Assembly (NCBI GenBank): GCA_963969595.1
Contig: OZ018409.1
Location: forward strand, 29,463,282-29,527,281
Reading direction: 5' to 3'
Source: Neckera pumila
Taxonomy: Eukaryota > Streptophyta > Bryopsida > Hypnales > Neckeraceae
DNA length: 64,000 nucleotides
The notes below the pieces were generated by a model. The model was not told where the DNA came from, did not search any database, and saw only the letters and a list, made by a program, of their open reading frames with translations. Below are positions 25,801 through 36,776 of this stretch, in pieces. The stretch's first letter is position 1; each line of letters starts with the position of its first letter. The position numbers were made by a program, and so were the translations under genes.

Positions 25801-28800
25801 CGATTACGTATCATGTTTGGACATGAATTCCACGCTTTACTCTTGCTATGTGCCCATTAGAAACCAATTAAAAATCCAATTTAGTGTTGATACATCTTAG
25901 AATCTATAGAATCTAAAATTGTAATATTTTGACAGGTATTCTAATTTTATAATCAATGGAGACTCTTGATCATGAGAGTCTGGGATGAGATTGTGCTTCT
26001 GTACAGGAGTACAATAAACGCTAGATTTGTCTTATTTAGACTCTTTCGTCAAGAAATGTAGGCATTTCCTTATAATTCTGTTTTTTTAATTTATATTTGA
26101 TGTGTTCTTTTGAAATTAGCTCGTGTATCGGACACTAGGATATTCAGGAGCGGACATACGAAATCTCATTAACGAGGCAGGCATCATGGCGGTGAGTGAC
26201 TTCAAGAGAAAGAAAATGGTTATATTGTAATGCTGTGGTTTGACGCGTACTATTTGCATCTGGCTTTTATAGGTAGGCAGTAAGTTATTGCTTTGTGCCT
26301 GAACCTTTGTTCTGTCCCATGCGCCTTGTGATGGTTTTGAATATGTGATCGGGATTCGTGCTACTGGTTCTATAGAGATTTCTATGGCCGCGGATGCTTC
26401 AGATTCCATTTGGGATGACGGTCATTTGTGCATGATGAGCAGGTTAGAAATGGACATGAGGAGATTACACAACAAGACCTCGTAGATGTTTTGGATAAAC
26501 AACTGTTTGAAGGAATGGGCATGTCTCTTACTGATGATGAGCAGCGAAGGACACAAGCAACAGTAAGTCACTGATTCTCCTGCAATGTCTGATATTGTGG
26601 TGTAACTGTTGCTTTGCTTTGTAACTCTTGAAAAGAAGATTGTATTGAGCAAATGGCCTTAGAATAGACAAGGATGTTTGTTTTTATTGAAAACCTGGTG
26701 CTTTCTGATTTTCGTTTTTCATGCTTGGTTAGCAGCTTGAACACTCATCTTAACAGACTCAATACTGGGCTCACTTCTCATTCTGAAACAACTTCAGGTT
26801 GCTGAGATATAACGATGAGCTACCTCGTACTGTCTCTTCTGCAGATCCCTATGGACAACAAGAGGATACTAGCAGTTCATGAAGCAGGCCATATTTTATT
26901 GGCTCATTTGTTTCCTCGATTTGATTGGCATGCATTCAGTCACCTTCTTCCTGGAGGATCCGTAAGTTTTTGTCTCAACGAGCATGGGTATTCACATTCA
27001 GTAGTAGAACCCCCCAAAGAGGTATTTTAGAAAACCTAGCTGCGTTGATCCCTGCCCTGTTATAACTCCATTTAAGGAAGTTTCTGACATATATTCTGCC
27101 AATTGTAACGCGGCTAGGTTTTTTTGAATGTCTTCGGGGTTTGATTTTCTACTAGAAATGGTGATTCTTCATATATATGTATTGAAGCAATTTACTTTAG
27201 TCTTGAAATCCAACCTAACTACCTTTGAAAGAGAGTAAGCTCATACCTTTGGAATTAAATTAGTCACTTCTTTGCTAATTTTTTATTGAACTTTTGCAAA
27301 GTATCTAATCTCCGGGTTCATTCGGATTGAACTCTAATACTTGTTCTTTGGTCAACAGGAATATGCTTTGACCGTGTTCTATCCAAGAGAAGAGATGGTA
27401 CATCAAGGTCATACTACAGTGGGTTATCTGTACATGCAAATGGTGGTTGCCCATGGTGGTGGGTGTGCAGAGCGTATCTTGTATGGTGATAACGTCTCTG
27501 ACGGGGGTCAAGAAGACCTCCAGAAAATTTCGGCGGTGCGTAGTTTTCTTTCATTCACGTTGTTTTGGCGAGTTCTTATACTTTGATCCGACATTGCTTT
27601 CCATTTGCCTTAATCCGAGTAGGCCTAATGAGCGAGAAAATGGCTCATTTATTATGCCGTATCCTCCATGTTTAGCACCAGCTATTATCTTCGAATGCAC
27701 AGCCGAGTATTATATTGCACTTAGAGAGAACACGTGGTTATAATCGCATAACTTGTAGTCGAGTGGTTATCTAGTGTCATCTAAATAATCAGGTACGACA
27801 GCAAATATATGCATTTTCTCCAGGGCTTTACCCTTAAGTTCTCAAATGTCCGCTTCCATATCTCTGGGAGTTGAAATTAATCATCTTGGAAGCTTCAAGG
27901 AAGGTAACAAAATGTACTGTACCTAGGAATAAACCATGTCCGACGTTTCTGAAAGATAGAAATACGTTTTGAATGTTACTATAATCAACTACTAGCTTCA
28001 AATTGCATTTTCTAGTTTTAGTTTGGGTATTTTGGGGTTAATCTGCCAATAATGTAATACACGATGATATGTGTACAAGGCTGCTGTAAACGTGGTAGTG
28101 ATGTTCATTGTACTCGTGGAAGCTCATATTACCCACAATGTTCGAGCTGGAGTGACTCTTATGTGTAGAGGTAGAAGGATCTTGCTGTGAAGATGTTCTA
28201 GGGGGTTCAGTTTTTACATTGAGGTTCATATTCCTGCAGATTGCGAGGGAGTTGACCATCAGCACTGCAAATAATAGATTTGGTTTGTTTCCAATGAAGT
28301 GGCAAGATACACTTGACCCTCCTAAGCGCCCTGATGAAACTGATCTTATCCCCAATGAGGTGGGTCTTGTTTCTTCCATTTGTATCCCTACTATATTTAG
28401 TTCCATTTGTTAACATACACGATGTTATCTTCTGCAAGATTAACAAATATCTGCATGTGGCAGTGGGACAAAACTGGCTCTCAAATCGTTCAAATGTCGA
28501 CAGAATTTTCCGAGCTGTTTACGCGGGAGCTCACCAACGTAAGAATATCTTCGAGATTGCTTTGAACTTAGCTGTGAACAGCCGAGGTTTGGCCAGCATT
28601 TGAATGTCATATTACACGGATCTCCTGCTCCTAATTTGTTATTTTGTCATTCCCAGTATATAGACGAGACTGAAGAGGTGGCTATGGAGGCACTTCGCAA
28701 GAACGAACACATCTTGAGAAGACTCACTGAGGAGCTGCTCACAAATACCAAGATTAGTGGCTTTGTAAGTCTTTATACTCAACTCCCTTGCACTGCTTCG

Positions 28801-29630
28801 GAGGGCAAATGGGCTTCTAAACTCCCTGACATGTGTTCACAACTAGACACGCGGAAGGTGTCCAATAAGCCGTGTTCACAACCTGACAGATTCTCGGGAT
28901 ATAACTTACAGGGAGTGTGCTGAGTTTACATTGATTCTATGATTTGACCACTCATTTTGAGGATACCTCCCATGTAAATTTTTGAACCTGCTCTGGTAGA
29001 AAATTTGTTCATACAGTATTCAGGCTAGTATTGTTAGATTTCAGTCTGTGTTGGTGACCTTTGTACAAAAATTATGTTATTCATTAAGATGTGGTAAATG
29101 TTTGGCTTTTAACAGGAAGCAGAAAATTTAATCCGATCAATGGACCCAATTATGCTGCCTGATCCCTTGGCAGAGCCTATGAATACAAAAGATCTCAAGG
29201 TAAATATCTCTTTACCTTTCAGTCTTAATTTCATGCATGTAAGTACAGTATTGATTGTGCTGTTGACTGCAAAACTGATATTGATAGTCCTGTTCAATTC
29301 TGGCATCCACTCATCATGATGCGTATTTATCTTCTCCTTGGTCTGCTACTGTAGATAGAATCTTTAGATCTGCTAAGTTATAAGCTTATTGTTGCTGGAC
29401 TTGTTTGTTTTTTTGTTTTTTTGGACACAAATAAAGGTTGTCCTTTACTGCAAGAGAGTAAAATACAAGGGCCCAGCCGCAAGCGGCCTGGGCCAAGTGA
29501 CAGGGTTTGACTTGTTGTTTGATAATCCAACATTTTCTTTGGGGGGTTTTTACAGGAGAGGCTAGGTCCGAGTATCGATGGTCGCTATAAAGAGCTTATT
29601 ATGTATCCTGCTCCCCTTCATAGGTGTTGA
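19810..29630 (+). CDS. FTSHI4: Plastid FtsHi4-like AAA+ protein (FtsH family)
   Basis: Exons are 19810-20370, 20738-20922, 21591-21898, 22714-23036, 23531-23608, 23702-23929, 24206-24346, 24533-24703, 24829-24941, 25505-25721, 26120-26191, 26443-26562, 26845-26961, 27359-27535, 28240-28359, 28464-28538, 28657-28764, 29116-29199 and 29556-29630. They join in frame to 1090 residues. ATG 19810 is the first in-frame ATG and opens a Ser/Arg-rich, transit-peptide-like N-terminus. Two likely membrane spans lie near residues 197-221 (VGALVLYGILLGVS) and 519-538 (AFLSLLPTVLMILFIRALQY). AAA+ motifs are Walker A SGPPGTGKT (613-621), Walker B FVFIDEID (669-676) and RPGRIDR with arginine fingers (736-742). 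The M41-like domain carries HEAGH (851-855), with Asp931 in GGQEDLQ as a candidate third zinc ligand. The ending YPAPLHRC matches the C-terminus I associate with FTSHI4. Family members act in the plastid envelope, in import-motor/AAA+ complexes needed for chloroplast biogenesis. It is longer than the roughly 855-aa Arabidopsis protein, mostly at the N-terminus. The orthologue number is from memory; the FtsH family assignment is secure. Confidence 0.85.
21941..22155. mobile_element. Foldback MITE in FTSHI4 intron 3
   Basis: The termini GGTAGGAGCACCCAATGGCG and CGCCATTGGGTGCTCCTACC are exact inverted repeats. The interior is also self-complementary: the block around 'acttaaatgtaggtagacc' pairs with 'ggtctacctacatttaagt'. 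The whole 215-bp unit can therefore fold into one hairpin. 'TTTTATGT' occurs just outside both ends (offset by five bases on the left) and may be a target duplication. Confidence 0.85.
27885..28045. repeat. Dispersed intronic repeat, copy 1 (FTSHI4 intron 14)
   Basis: It shares blocks with 40505-40640 and 55030-55225: 'aaggaaggt-acaaaatgtac', 'gttactataatcaact', then 'agtttgggtattttgggg'. Non-coding. Termini not defined. Confidence 0.5.
29399..29520 (-). mobile_element. Antisense LINE 3' end in FTSHI4 intron 18
   Basis: On the minus strand the segment runs from a 'ggcccaggccgcttgcggct' block through 'ttgcagtaaaggacaacctt' to an A-rich tail with 'aaaaaaacaaaaaaacaaac'. This looks like a severely 5'-truncated retrotransposon 3' end. 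GACTTGTT occurs on both flanks (29399-29406 and about 29509-29516) and may be a target duplication. Confidence 0.4.
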
Positions 29631-29635
29631 GGCAC

Positions 29636-29677
29636 AATAAAGTGCAAGGAAGTAGTTAATGGGTTGTATGCAATAAA
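29636..29677 (+). terminator. Candidate FTSHI4 polyadenylation signals
   Basis: AATAAA occurs at 29636-29641 (five bases after the stop) and at 29672-29677. The second is the more plausible signal. The decayed gypsy element begins soon after, so the 3' UTR must be short or run into transposon sequence. Confidence 0.4.
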
Positions 29678-29908
29678 GCTTGCAAACTACCGACATTTGA
29701 GAATTTTCTACAGTAGGTGCAGTGAGACATGTACCATGGGACAAGTAATGTCGAGTTGTCGACCACATGTTGACACTGTTGAATATGAAAATTGTGCCAT
29801 ATTGCCATTATGACAGATTCTTAGGTCTATAATGCTAACAACTCTTTTCTATTAAGTTCATCTTTCCACGGCAACACACTCCATGTAGGTACAACTTCTT
29901 CAATTGAG

Positions 29909-30018
29909 ACTCGTACCAGTATTGATATTTGACCATTGATGTAGACAAATACCAATACTCGTACCAGTATTGATATTTGACCATTGATGTAGACAAATAC
30001 CAATACTCGTACCAGTTT
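29909..30018 (-). repeat. 48-bp in-frame tandem duplication in the gypsy pol 3' region
   Basis: Two complete 48-base units start at 29909 and 29957, and a partial third begins at 30005. On the minus strand the unit codes for a repeated VRVLVFVYINGQISIL, so the frame is kept. Confidence 0.85.
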
Positions 30019-30467
30019 TTGTCCATACATCAATTTAGTAGGCATGTATCTTGTGACCGAACTATGGGTAGTGAGGTCAATCTATAATGCAAAAGGTAAT
30101 AACTTTGGCCAATCATTTGGTTTACTATTACAGGATTTCATAAATGCTTTGATAATTGGTGCATGCCTACACTCACTCTTGCCATTGCCTTCTGGAGTAT
30201 AAACTATTGTCAATGCAAGTTTGATCCCAAAATTGCCTAAAGACTCCCGCGTTGCTTTAGCATCCAATTCTCCTTTGTCAGCAATAATCTTTCCTACATA
30301 ACCGTAACAACAAATGACCTCTACCAAAAAAATTGACAAATTGCTTTAGTCTCTTTAGTTTGTAGAGCTCGCCCTTCCACTTGATTTGATAAATCCTCCC
30401 AAGCAAGTATCAAATATTTCTTTTGTCCACATCCCAGAGATATAGCAATTAAATCAATTACCCATTT

Positions 30468-30671
30468 CACAACAAGAAAAAGGGGTGTTTTAAATATAGT
30501 CCTAGTAGTATAGTTATCTAAGTAATGACCTATAAGGAATCTTTTAAGTAAAATTTTACTAAAACTACATGTATTTTCAGTAAAATTTTACTTTAAAGAC
30601 TCCTTATAGGTCATTACTTAAATGACTATACTACTAGGACTATACTTAAAACACCCCTTTCCCTTGTAGTG
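30468..30671. mobile_element. CACTA-type foldback MITE inside gypsy
   Basis: The left terminus CACAACAAGAAAAAGGGGTG and right terminus CACCCCTTTCCCTTGTAGTG are imperfect inverted repeats. Inner arms (e.g. 'atagtcctagtagtatag' and its complement) extend the pairing to almost the whole 204 bp. The 3-bp TTT flanks both ends (30465-30467, 30672-30674), in line with a CACTA target duplication. Confidence 0.8.
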
Positions 30672-32040
30672 TTTGTAATGAATGGCTAATGGGAAAGTAG
30701 GATGAAACCTGTTCCTATGGCGTATATTTGAATACAATTGGCAAGTCCCACACAATCCTACAAACGCCACTATATCCTTATACATGCCCTTCCACCAATA
30801 CTTTTCTTTGATCTTTGCAAAAGTTGCCTATATGCCATGATGTCCAGCCCACCAACTCTGATGGAATTAATGATCTTCTGTTATCCCTCCAGGCCGCATA
30901 CCACTTGTTGAAGCATTCCACCCCTTTGTTTTGGATGCTTCCATAAAAATCTAGCTTGAAAAAAGTAACTATAAGCCTTCCTTCAAATCCTCTTGAATTC
31001 CTCATCACTCCACCCTTCTTGGCATTGCAATTTGCTCAAGTATCTTTCTATATATAACCATTTGTCCTCATAAGACTCCTCTGAAAATGGCTCCAATGGT
31101 GTGGCCAAACATAAGCCCTCCTTTCTTGTCGATGAAGTAGAATAAAGATTTGTATTCACATCTTCCTCTTCATCAATCATCTCCTCTCACCTTCATAACT
31201 TGCATGCGATAATATATTAGCAATTGGATTGTCCTTCCCCGTAATGTGCTTGAACTTTGGATCCATAGATTTGATGTAGGCAATCCACCTCAACATGGCT
31301 ATGTCTAGTGTAGAACAACTAGCAATCATCCCCAATAAAGGAAGACAATCTACCTCTACAATCACTGCTGCACCAATCAAATTATCCTTCTCATTCTTCA
31401 TAGCAGTCACCACACCCTACAATTCTCTTTTCACCTAAATATATGCTTATTGGCTTGGATTAAAAATCTTTGCTCCAAATCTATCTACATATCTTTTCTC
31501 ACTCTCATCATCTTGTCCAATTGCCCATCCAATTCCTATTGGACTGGCATCAATTGTTAATATGATTGGTCTCCTGCACTCATAATCTATCCTCTTCAAT
31601 GTAGGTGGCAAATAGAGAAGGTTCTTTAACTTCTCCATTGCCTTACTCTACTCTTTCTCTCACTGAAACTTCTGCCTCTTTTTTAACAAGCAATACAATG
31701 AAATTGCCACATGTGCAGTGTGGAATCCAAATACAATAGAAATGCACGCTTTCAAAAACCTTTGTACCTTTGTTGTATTTTTACATTCTTTCATCCTTTG
31801 AATTGCATCCATTTTTTCTACAGATGGCTTTCGTCCATATGAACCATACATATGACCCACAACCAAAACCTCCCTTACACCAAACATTAACTTAACCCCT
31901 GATAAAGTCAAATGAACCTCCTCTAAATTGACAAATTCTTATTACAGTCTTCAATATGCTTTGCTACAAACTTTTGGCACCCCTTGAAGTCAATGCTTTA
32001 TCTTTCTCCTCTTCTATGCATCTTTTAATCGGCACATCAT

Positions 32041-34458
32041 CCCTAGAAGAAACCAGTGTCTTTGTAGATATGCAATTTTGGATATGAGTGCGTCCCCGGT
32101 GGTGTCCTGTCACGTCAGTGTAGATGTCATTTTTTTTGCGTCATGGCTGACATGCAAAAAACATCAAAAATCCAAGATAACATGGCCTGATGTTTTCATG
32201 TCAAGCTTCAGACATTAACCCCTAAAAGACCAACATGCGTTTTTTGGCCGTATAGAAATTTTGGGCAGGTACATGTGACTAGAGATATCCATATTTGAGG
32301 CTGAAATTTTAATAGAAGGTGGGGGCGAGGAATATCTTCATGTGTACCAAGTTTCATGACATTTCGAAATACGAGTCAAAAGTTGTGACCTAATATGTTG
32401 CTTTTTTTCGTAACTGGGCAGTTTGGGCAAATCAGAAAAAATCATTTTTTCCGGAATTTTTTTTTGAAATTGGTTCTCTACATTTAGATATACTTAAAAA
32501 GCTTTGAGTCATTCCATTTCAATCAATGAGTCAAAAGTTATGAGGGTTTTTGGTTTGCGGGCAGTTATGGATTGTCTACTCAAAAAAAATCTTTAAAGTC
32601 ATTTATTTAACTCAATTTTCAATATTTTTGGAAAAAAAAAAAATCCTAGGATGTAAATTGATTATTACAACATTACAACCGTTGGGATTGGTATTTTTAA
32701 ATTCCGTGATTAAAATTTTAACAATTTAGTATTTTGAATCATTTTCTACTTCTTTCTACTTACTATTTTTTTCCTATATGTTGTACAATTCCAAACGATG
32801 TGAAATTTTTCAAGCATATAGACAACTTGTTTAGGAAACTGAATTCAAAGAAGCACCACCTTTTTTGGAATTTTTTCATTGAAAAGTGAGCTTGCAAAGT
32901 GCAGCTGCCCGGTTTTTTGCAGGATTGAAAAAATGATTTTCAAGACTTTGAATGCTTATATCTTATGATCCACACGGTGGAATTTTCTGAAATTTTTACC
33001 ACATGTTTTCAAAATATCATACTACAAGATCCTACGGTTACATGTGTCAAAAATTGTTTTTTTCCCAAAATTTGGTAGTTGTATTAGAAATGGCAGTTTT
33101 GGAGCGTTTTTGGTGGGAACATAGTCATGAAACTTTAGGGATTAAGAGGGACATGGGTTTAGGGGCTCTTGAAATTCAGCCATGTGGTTACCACGTTAGC
33201 GCTATGTCAGCGATGGAGGCCACGTGTGCATTTTTTTCATTCGGTTTGCTGGTGACATGGCAGATGATGTGGAGCATGATGTGTCCCCTCCAAAAGTGAC
33301 GTGGCATCCACCAAGGCTGACATGGCAGGCCTAGTCAACATAGTTTTACGTCGTTTAAATGTTTTTCGAGATGTCAACTTAGACATCCAGACGTTTTTCA
33401 AGACGTCAACTGAGACATCCAGACGTCACCTCTAATGTTCATATGATGCAATGCATTGTTTAATATGATGTTAATATAGACAGCGACACATGTCATACAC
33501 AACACACATATGCATTTTATAATATCCAATATAGCATACTATACACAACATTCCATACATAATACAACATACATTGTACACCATACACTGTATATAATAC
33601 GCCATATATAATACACCATATTTGGCAAATACATCACATGGCTTTGAAAACCATTTATTGTGATGTAAATAGAGAAAACAAGACAAGCCCTTTATACAAG
33701 TGGGATGCAATGAGGTAAGGCAAACCATATGGGATATATAAAACACATAAATTGTATTACAAATAGAAGTTACATGGAGATGTTGTGGAGGACATGCAAG
33801 ATGCAATCATTTAACATGTAGACATCAGCTATGACAATTGAGCGTCCGCTCCAACGCATGTCTATTTCAACGAATAGGCACTGAAGGGGACAATCACATG
33901 CAAGACAAAACGCACGATGTTTTCGGGGATGTCTATGTAGTCGTTTAAATGTCTAAGAAGACATCAGAAAAAAATAGTACAGAAAAGGGGCTCTAGTAGG
34001 CCCCTACACCCTCCTTCAATGCCACGTTAGCAAAGAGAACTGCCACATTAGTCCATTTCCATGTCACGTGCCACGTTAGATGCATTTTTCTATTATTTTT
34101 TTATGGGCAGGCCGTTTGGCTGCCCTTCCCCATTTTTTTGAACTTGGATAGGTGTTTTATCGTTGACTGAAGTAATTCTTGCTGACTTACCTACAATCAA
34201 AATTGTAGACCTTGTTGACGTGGCAATCCATGTTTTTTTTGACGCTGGGAAAAACAAATGCCTGTCACGGTTTGGTGTCTACTGGAACAAACCGCCTTCC
34301 AGATTATCAGACTGTTTTCACCAAAATCAACACGTACTCTCTGCAACATCGACGCAAATTCCATATTTTAGGCCAATTTTCCTGTAGACAATTCCATGTC
34401 CTATAAAACATCCACGTCCAAGCCAGGACACTGGTAAAGACACGAGTTTCTTACAGTG
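32041..34458. mobile_element. 2.4-kb non-autonomous CACTA-like transposon inserted in gypsy RT
   Basis: The left end CCCTAGAAGAAACCAGTGTC and the complement of the right end, CACTGTAAGAAACTCGTGTC, form an imperfect inverted repeat of about 23 bp. CAT flanks it on both sides (32038-32040 and 34459-34461) as a 3-bp target duplication. Removing it rejoins the RT reading frame at the catalytic FLDD site. No transposase reading frame is seen inside. It holds the TTAA element at 32215-33145 and short repeats of a 'gacatccagacg' motif near 33382-33427. Confidence 0.83.
32215..33145 (+). mobile_element. TTAA-bounded non-coding element, copy C (near full length)
   Basis: Left end TTAACCCCTAAAAGACC (32215-32231) and right end CTTTAGGGATTAA (33133-33145) are inverted repeats. 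At 931 bp it is the longest copy with both ends visible. No coding potential. Nested inside the CACTA-like element. Confidence 0.75.
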
Positions 34459-34863
34459 CATCCAAAAAAAGCATTGTCTTCTCCAAAATGAAGTCCCTCA
34501 ATACCTTGTTCATTGCATTCATTATATGTGCTACCCAGGTGCGCTATATAATTTGTAGCCCCTTGAGATAATGTACACATCCTTAATAAATCCAATGGTA
34601 ACTTCAATGTAGTCAAGTCCCTATTCCGTACAACCACCTATAATTGATTGTACCCTAAATAAAGATCTCTCATCAAATAGATTGCTCTTCCAACAAATGC
34701 CTCTGCAAATCATCAAAAATTGGACTTGAACCCATGTTCCTAATCATCACTCTATTCACCGGTTGTAAGTCTTTAATGAATCTCAATTTTCCATTCTTCT
34801 TAGGCACTATAAATCATCAATTGAAGTATGGCGCTATAAAAGGCTCTAATATCCCATCCTAAG

Positions 34864-35356
34864 TGATAGACATGCAAGATGCAAGGCAAGACAAGACAAG
34901 ACAACACTAGTAGAAAATTCAGATTTTCTGTTGATTTGGTCGCATTGATTGAGGTCACTTTTCTGTTGATTTGAACAGAATTGAACAAAATTATGTTCAA
35001 ATCAACAGAAAAGTGACCTCAATCAACGCGACCAAATCAACAGAAAATCTGAATTTTCTACTAATGCAAGACAAAACAAGTTTTGGAAAAATCAAGACTT
35101 GATATTGAGAGATCAAGAAGTACAAGGCAGGAGCTGGAGTCAAGAACTAAGACCAAAATAGGTGTTGTTGAAACTGAGAACTATCTTAGTCTCGACTTGC
35201 TTATATACTACTCCCTAGGAGGTTCTTCTAGAAGTTTTTTCCAACTAGTAAGTGCTCCAAGAAACTTCCTCTAGCTAGGATGTGCTTTTAGAAGGTTCTA
35301 AAACCTTCTTCTATCTACGAGTCTATTGATGAAGATTTTGAATTATGTCCGTGACA
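34864..35356 (-). mobile_element. Solo-LTR-like segment in gypsy RT leader
   Basis: Removing this segment rejoins pol sequence (a KIR-type segment to MGILEP). On the minus strand it begins TGTCACGGACATAATTC and could end at ...TCTATCA, giving TG...CA borders. A TATA-like 'agtatataagc' lies near 35210-35200. This resembles a solo LTR of about 330 bp once the MITE at 34905-35066 is removed. No convincing target duplication was found, so identity is tentative. Confidence 0.4.
34905..35066. mobile_element. CACTA-type foldback MITE
   Basis: Termini CACTAGTAGAAAATTCAG and CTGAATTTTCTACTAATG are near-perfect inverted repeats. Pairing continues through 'ttctgttgatttggtcgc' blocks to a short central loop. 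CAA flanks both ends (34902-34904, 35067-35069) as a 3-bp target duplication. Confidence 0.85.
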
Positions 35357-35709
35357 TTCTGATCTTTTCATTGAACAATTCTGCCAACTGAGACAAATGT
35401 GCCCTTGATACTGAAATAGGTTGCAAATTCTACGATATGTGTGGAATCGTAAAGATGACCATAAATGCTACAACCCCCGGATCAACACAACCTATCCCAT
35501 GTGGTTCAAATGCAAAGGCTTTACTATGGTGTATCAACATCTCCTTGAAACTTCTCAGTTGCCTCAGCTGTCAACAAAAAACCTTCATCTTCAACCTTCA
35601 GTCCATTTAATGCCATATCTATAAACTCATGCCTAATCATCTTTGGATCCCTCAAGTTTGGCTATAACGCCGCCCTTTCAACCTTTTCTCCACAATTTGA
35701 TGGTAATGG

Positions 35710-35927
35710 CACTATAAGAAACCCGCGTTTTAGGTAACGAGTCCCAATTTTTTATGATAGATTTTAGGTGATGCCAATGTTGACAATCCTATGTTTTTAT
35801 GTCAACATTGATGTTACGTTGGACATTTTTGTTGACATAAAAACATTAGGTTGTTAACATTGACATCACCAAAAATCCGTCATAAAAAATTCAAGCTCGT
35901 CACCTAAAATGCAGGTTTCTTACAGTG
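35710..35927. mobile_element. CACTA-type MITE with CACTATAAGAAACC ends
   Basis: The left end CACTATAAGAAACCCGCG and right end GCAGGTTTCTTACAGTG are inverted repeats. TGG flanks both sides (35707-35709, 35928-35930). The interior is partly palindromic ('ttttatgtcaaca...tgttgacataaaaa'). It shares its terminal sequence with the 2.4-kb element at 32041-34458 and with the fragment at 17710. Confidence 0.88.
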
Positions 35928-36776
35928 TGGTAACGTTGCTGATTTAACTTTCTTTGTAACTGTCTTGTACTTTGTATCTATTTGCACTTCAGATCTATCA
36001 ACAAATACTCCCACTTCATTGTAAAGCTCTTTTGCATATACATGCACAACCTTGTCTTCACCCTCAAAGCCTACATCCAACCAAAATTTCAACTCCCCTA
36101 TATCACCTAAATTTGATTCTTCAAACATTATTGATATACATTAATTAACTTAAAGTTCATTTGCTTTCTTCAACTCGGTTTGAATATCTTTGATATACTG
36201 CCTTTCTTTTCTTTTCTATTTTTGTGTATTTTTATGAGAAATAGACCCATTCCAAGATAATCTAATCAAACACAAAAAGCTCCATCTTCTTTTCTATTTT
36301 GTAAAAAACCACCACCTCTTAGACCATTGCAATCCCGCCTTATAATGGCATGTGGTAAAAATCCCTTTGTCATATAATCAAAGAAATCAGCAACAAATTT
36401 CCTATTTACTTTTGGCAATAAATGAACTCTCAAATTCTCTTGATTCTTCTCATGATTTGCACAAATAGTTAGAAATTGCATTGCTTGCTTACCATCTTGA
36501 CTCCTAATCCCAATATATGCTGATCCATTGTCCATAACCTTTATTTCCATTTGTGTAACTGTAATATAAGATTGTCCAAGAATAATAGGATAAGTAGAAT
36601 TGACGTGAACAAAAAAGTTCTACTCATCTTTCACATTTCCAATCAACACACTCACATTTTGACAAACTCTATATAATTTCCCTTGTAGAATGTTTGCTAC
36701 TCTAATTAGCCAATCATGGTCTGTGTCAATAGGTCGCTTCTTCTGTTCATTCAGCTCCTTTGACATTAGAATGATC

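Noticed and set aside
28038..28406. Minus-strand frames of about 120 codons over FTSHI4 exon 15
   Set aside because: Shadow of an exon that matches the FtsH family on the plus strand.
29909..30018. Minisatellite with regulatory role for FTSHI4
   Set aside because: It reads in frame as part of the decayed gypsy pol sequence, so it is explained as a coding duplication.
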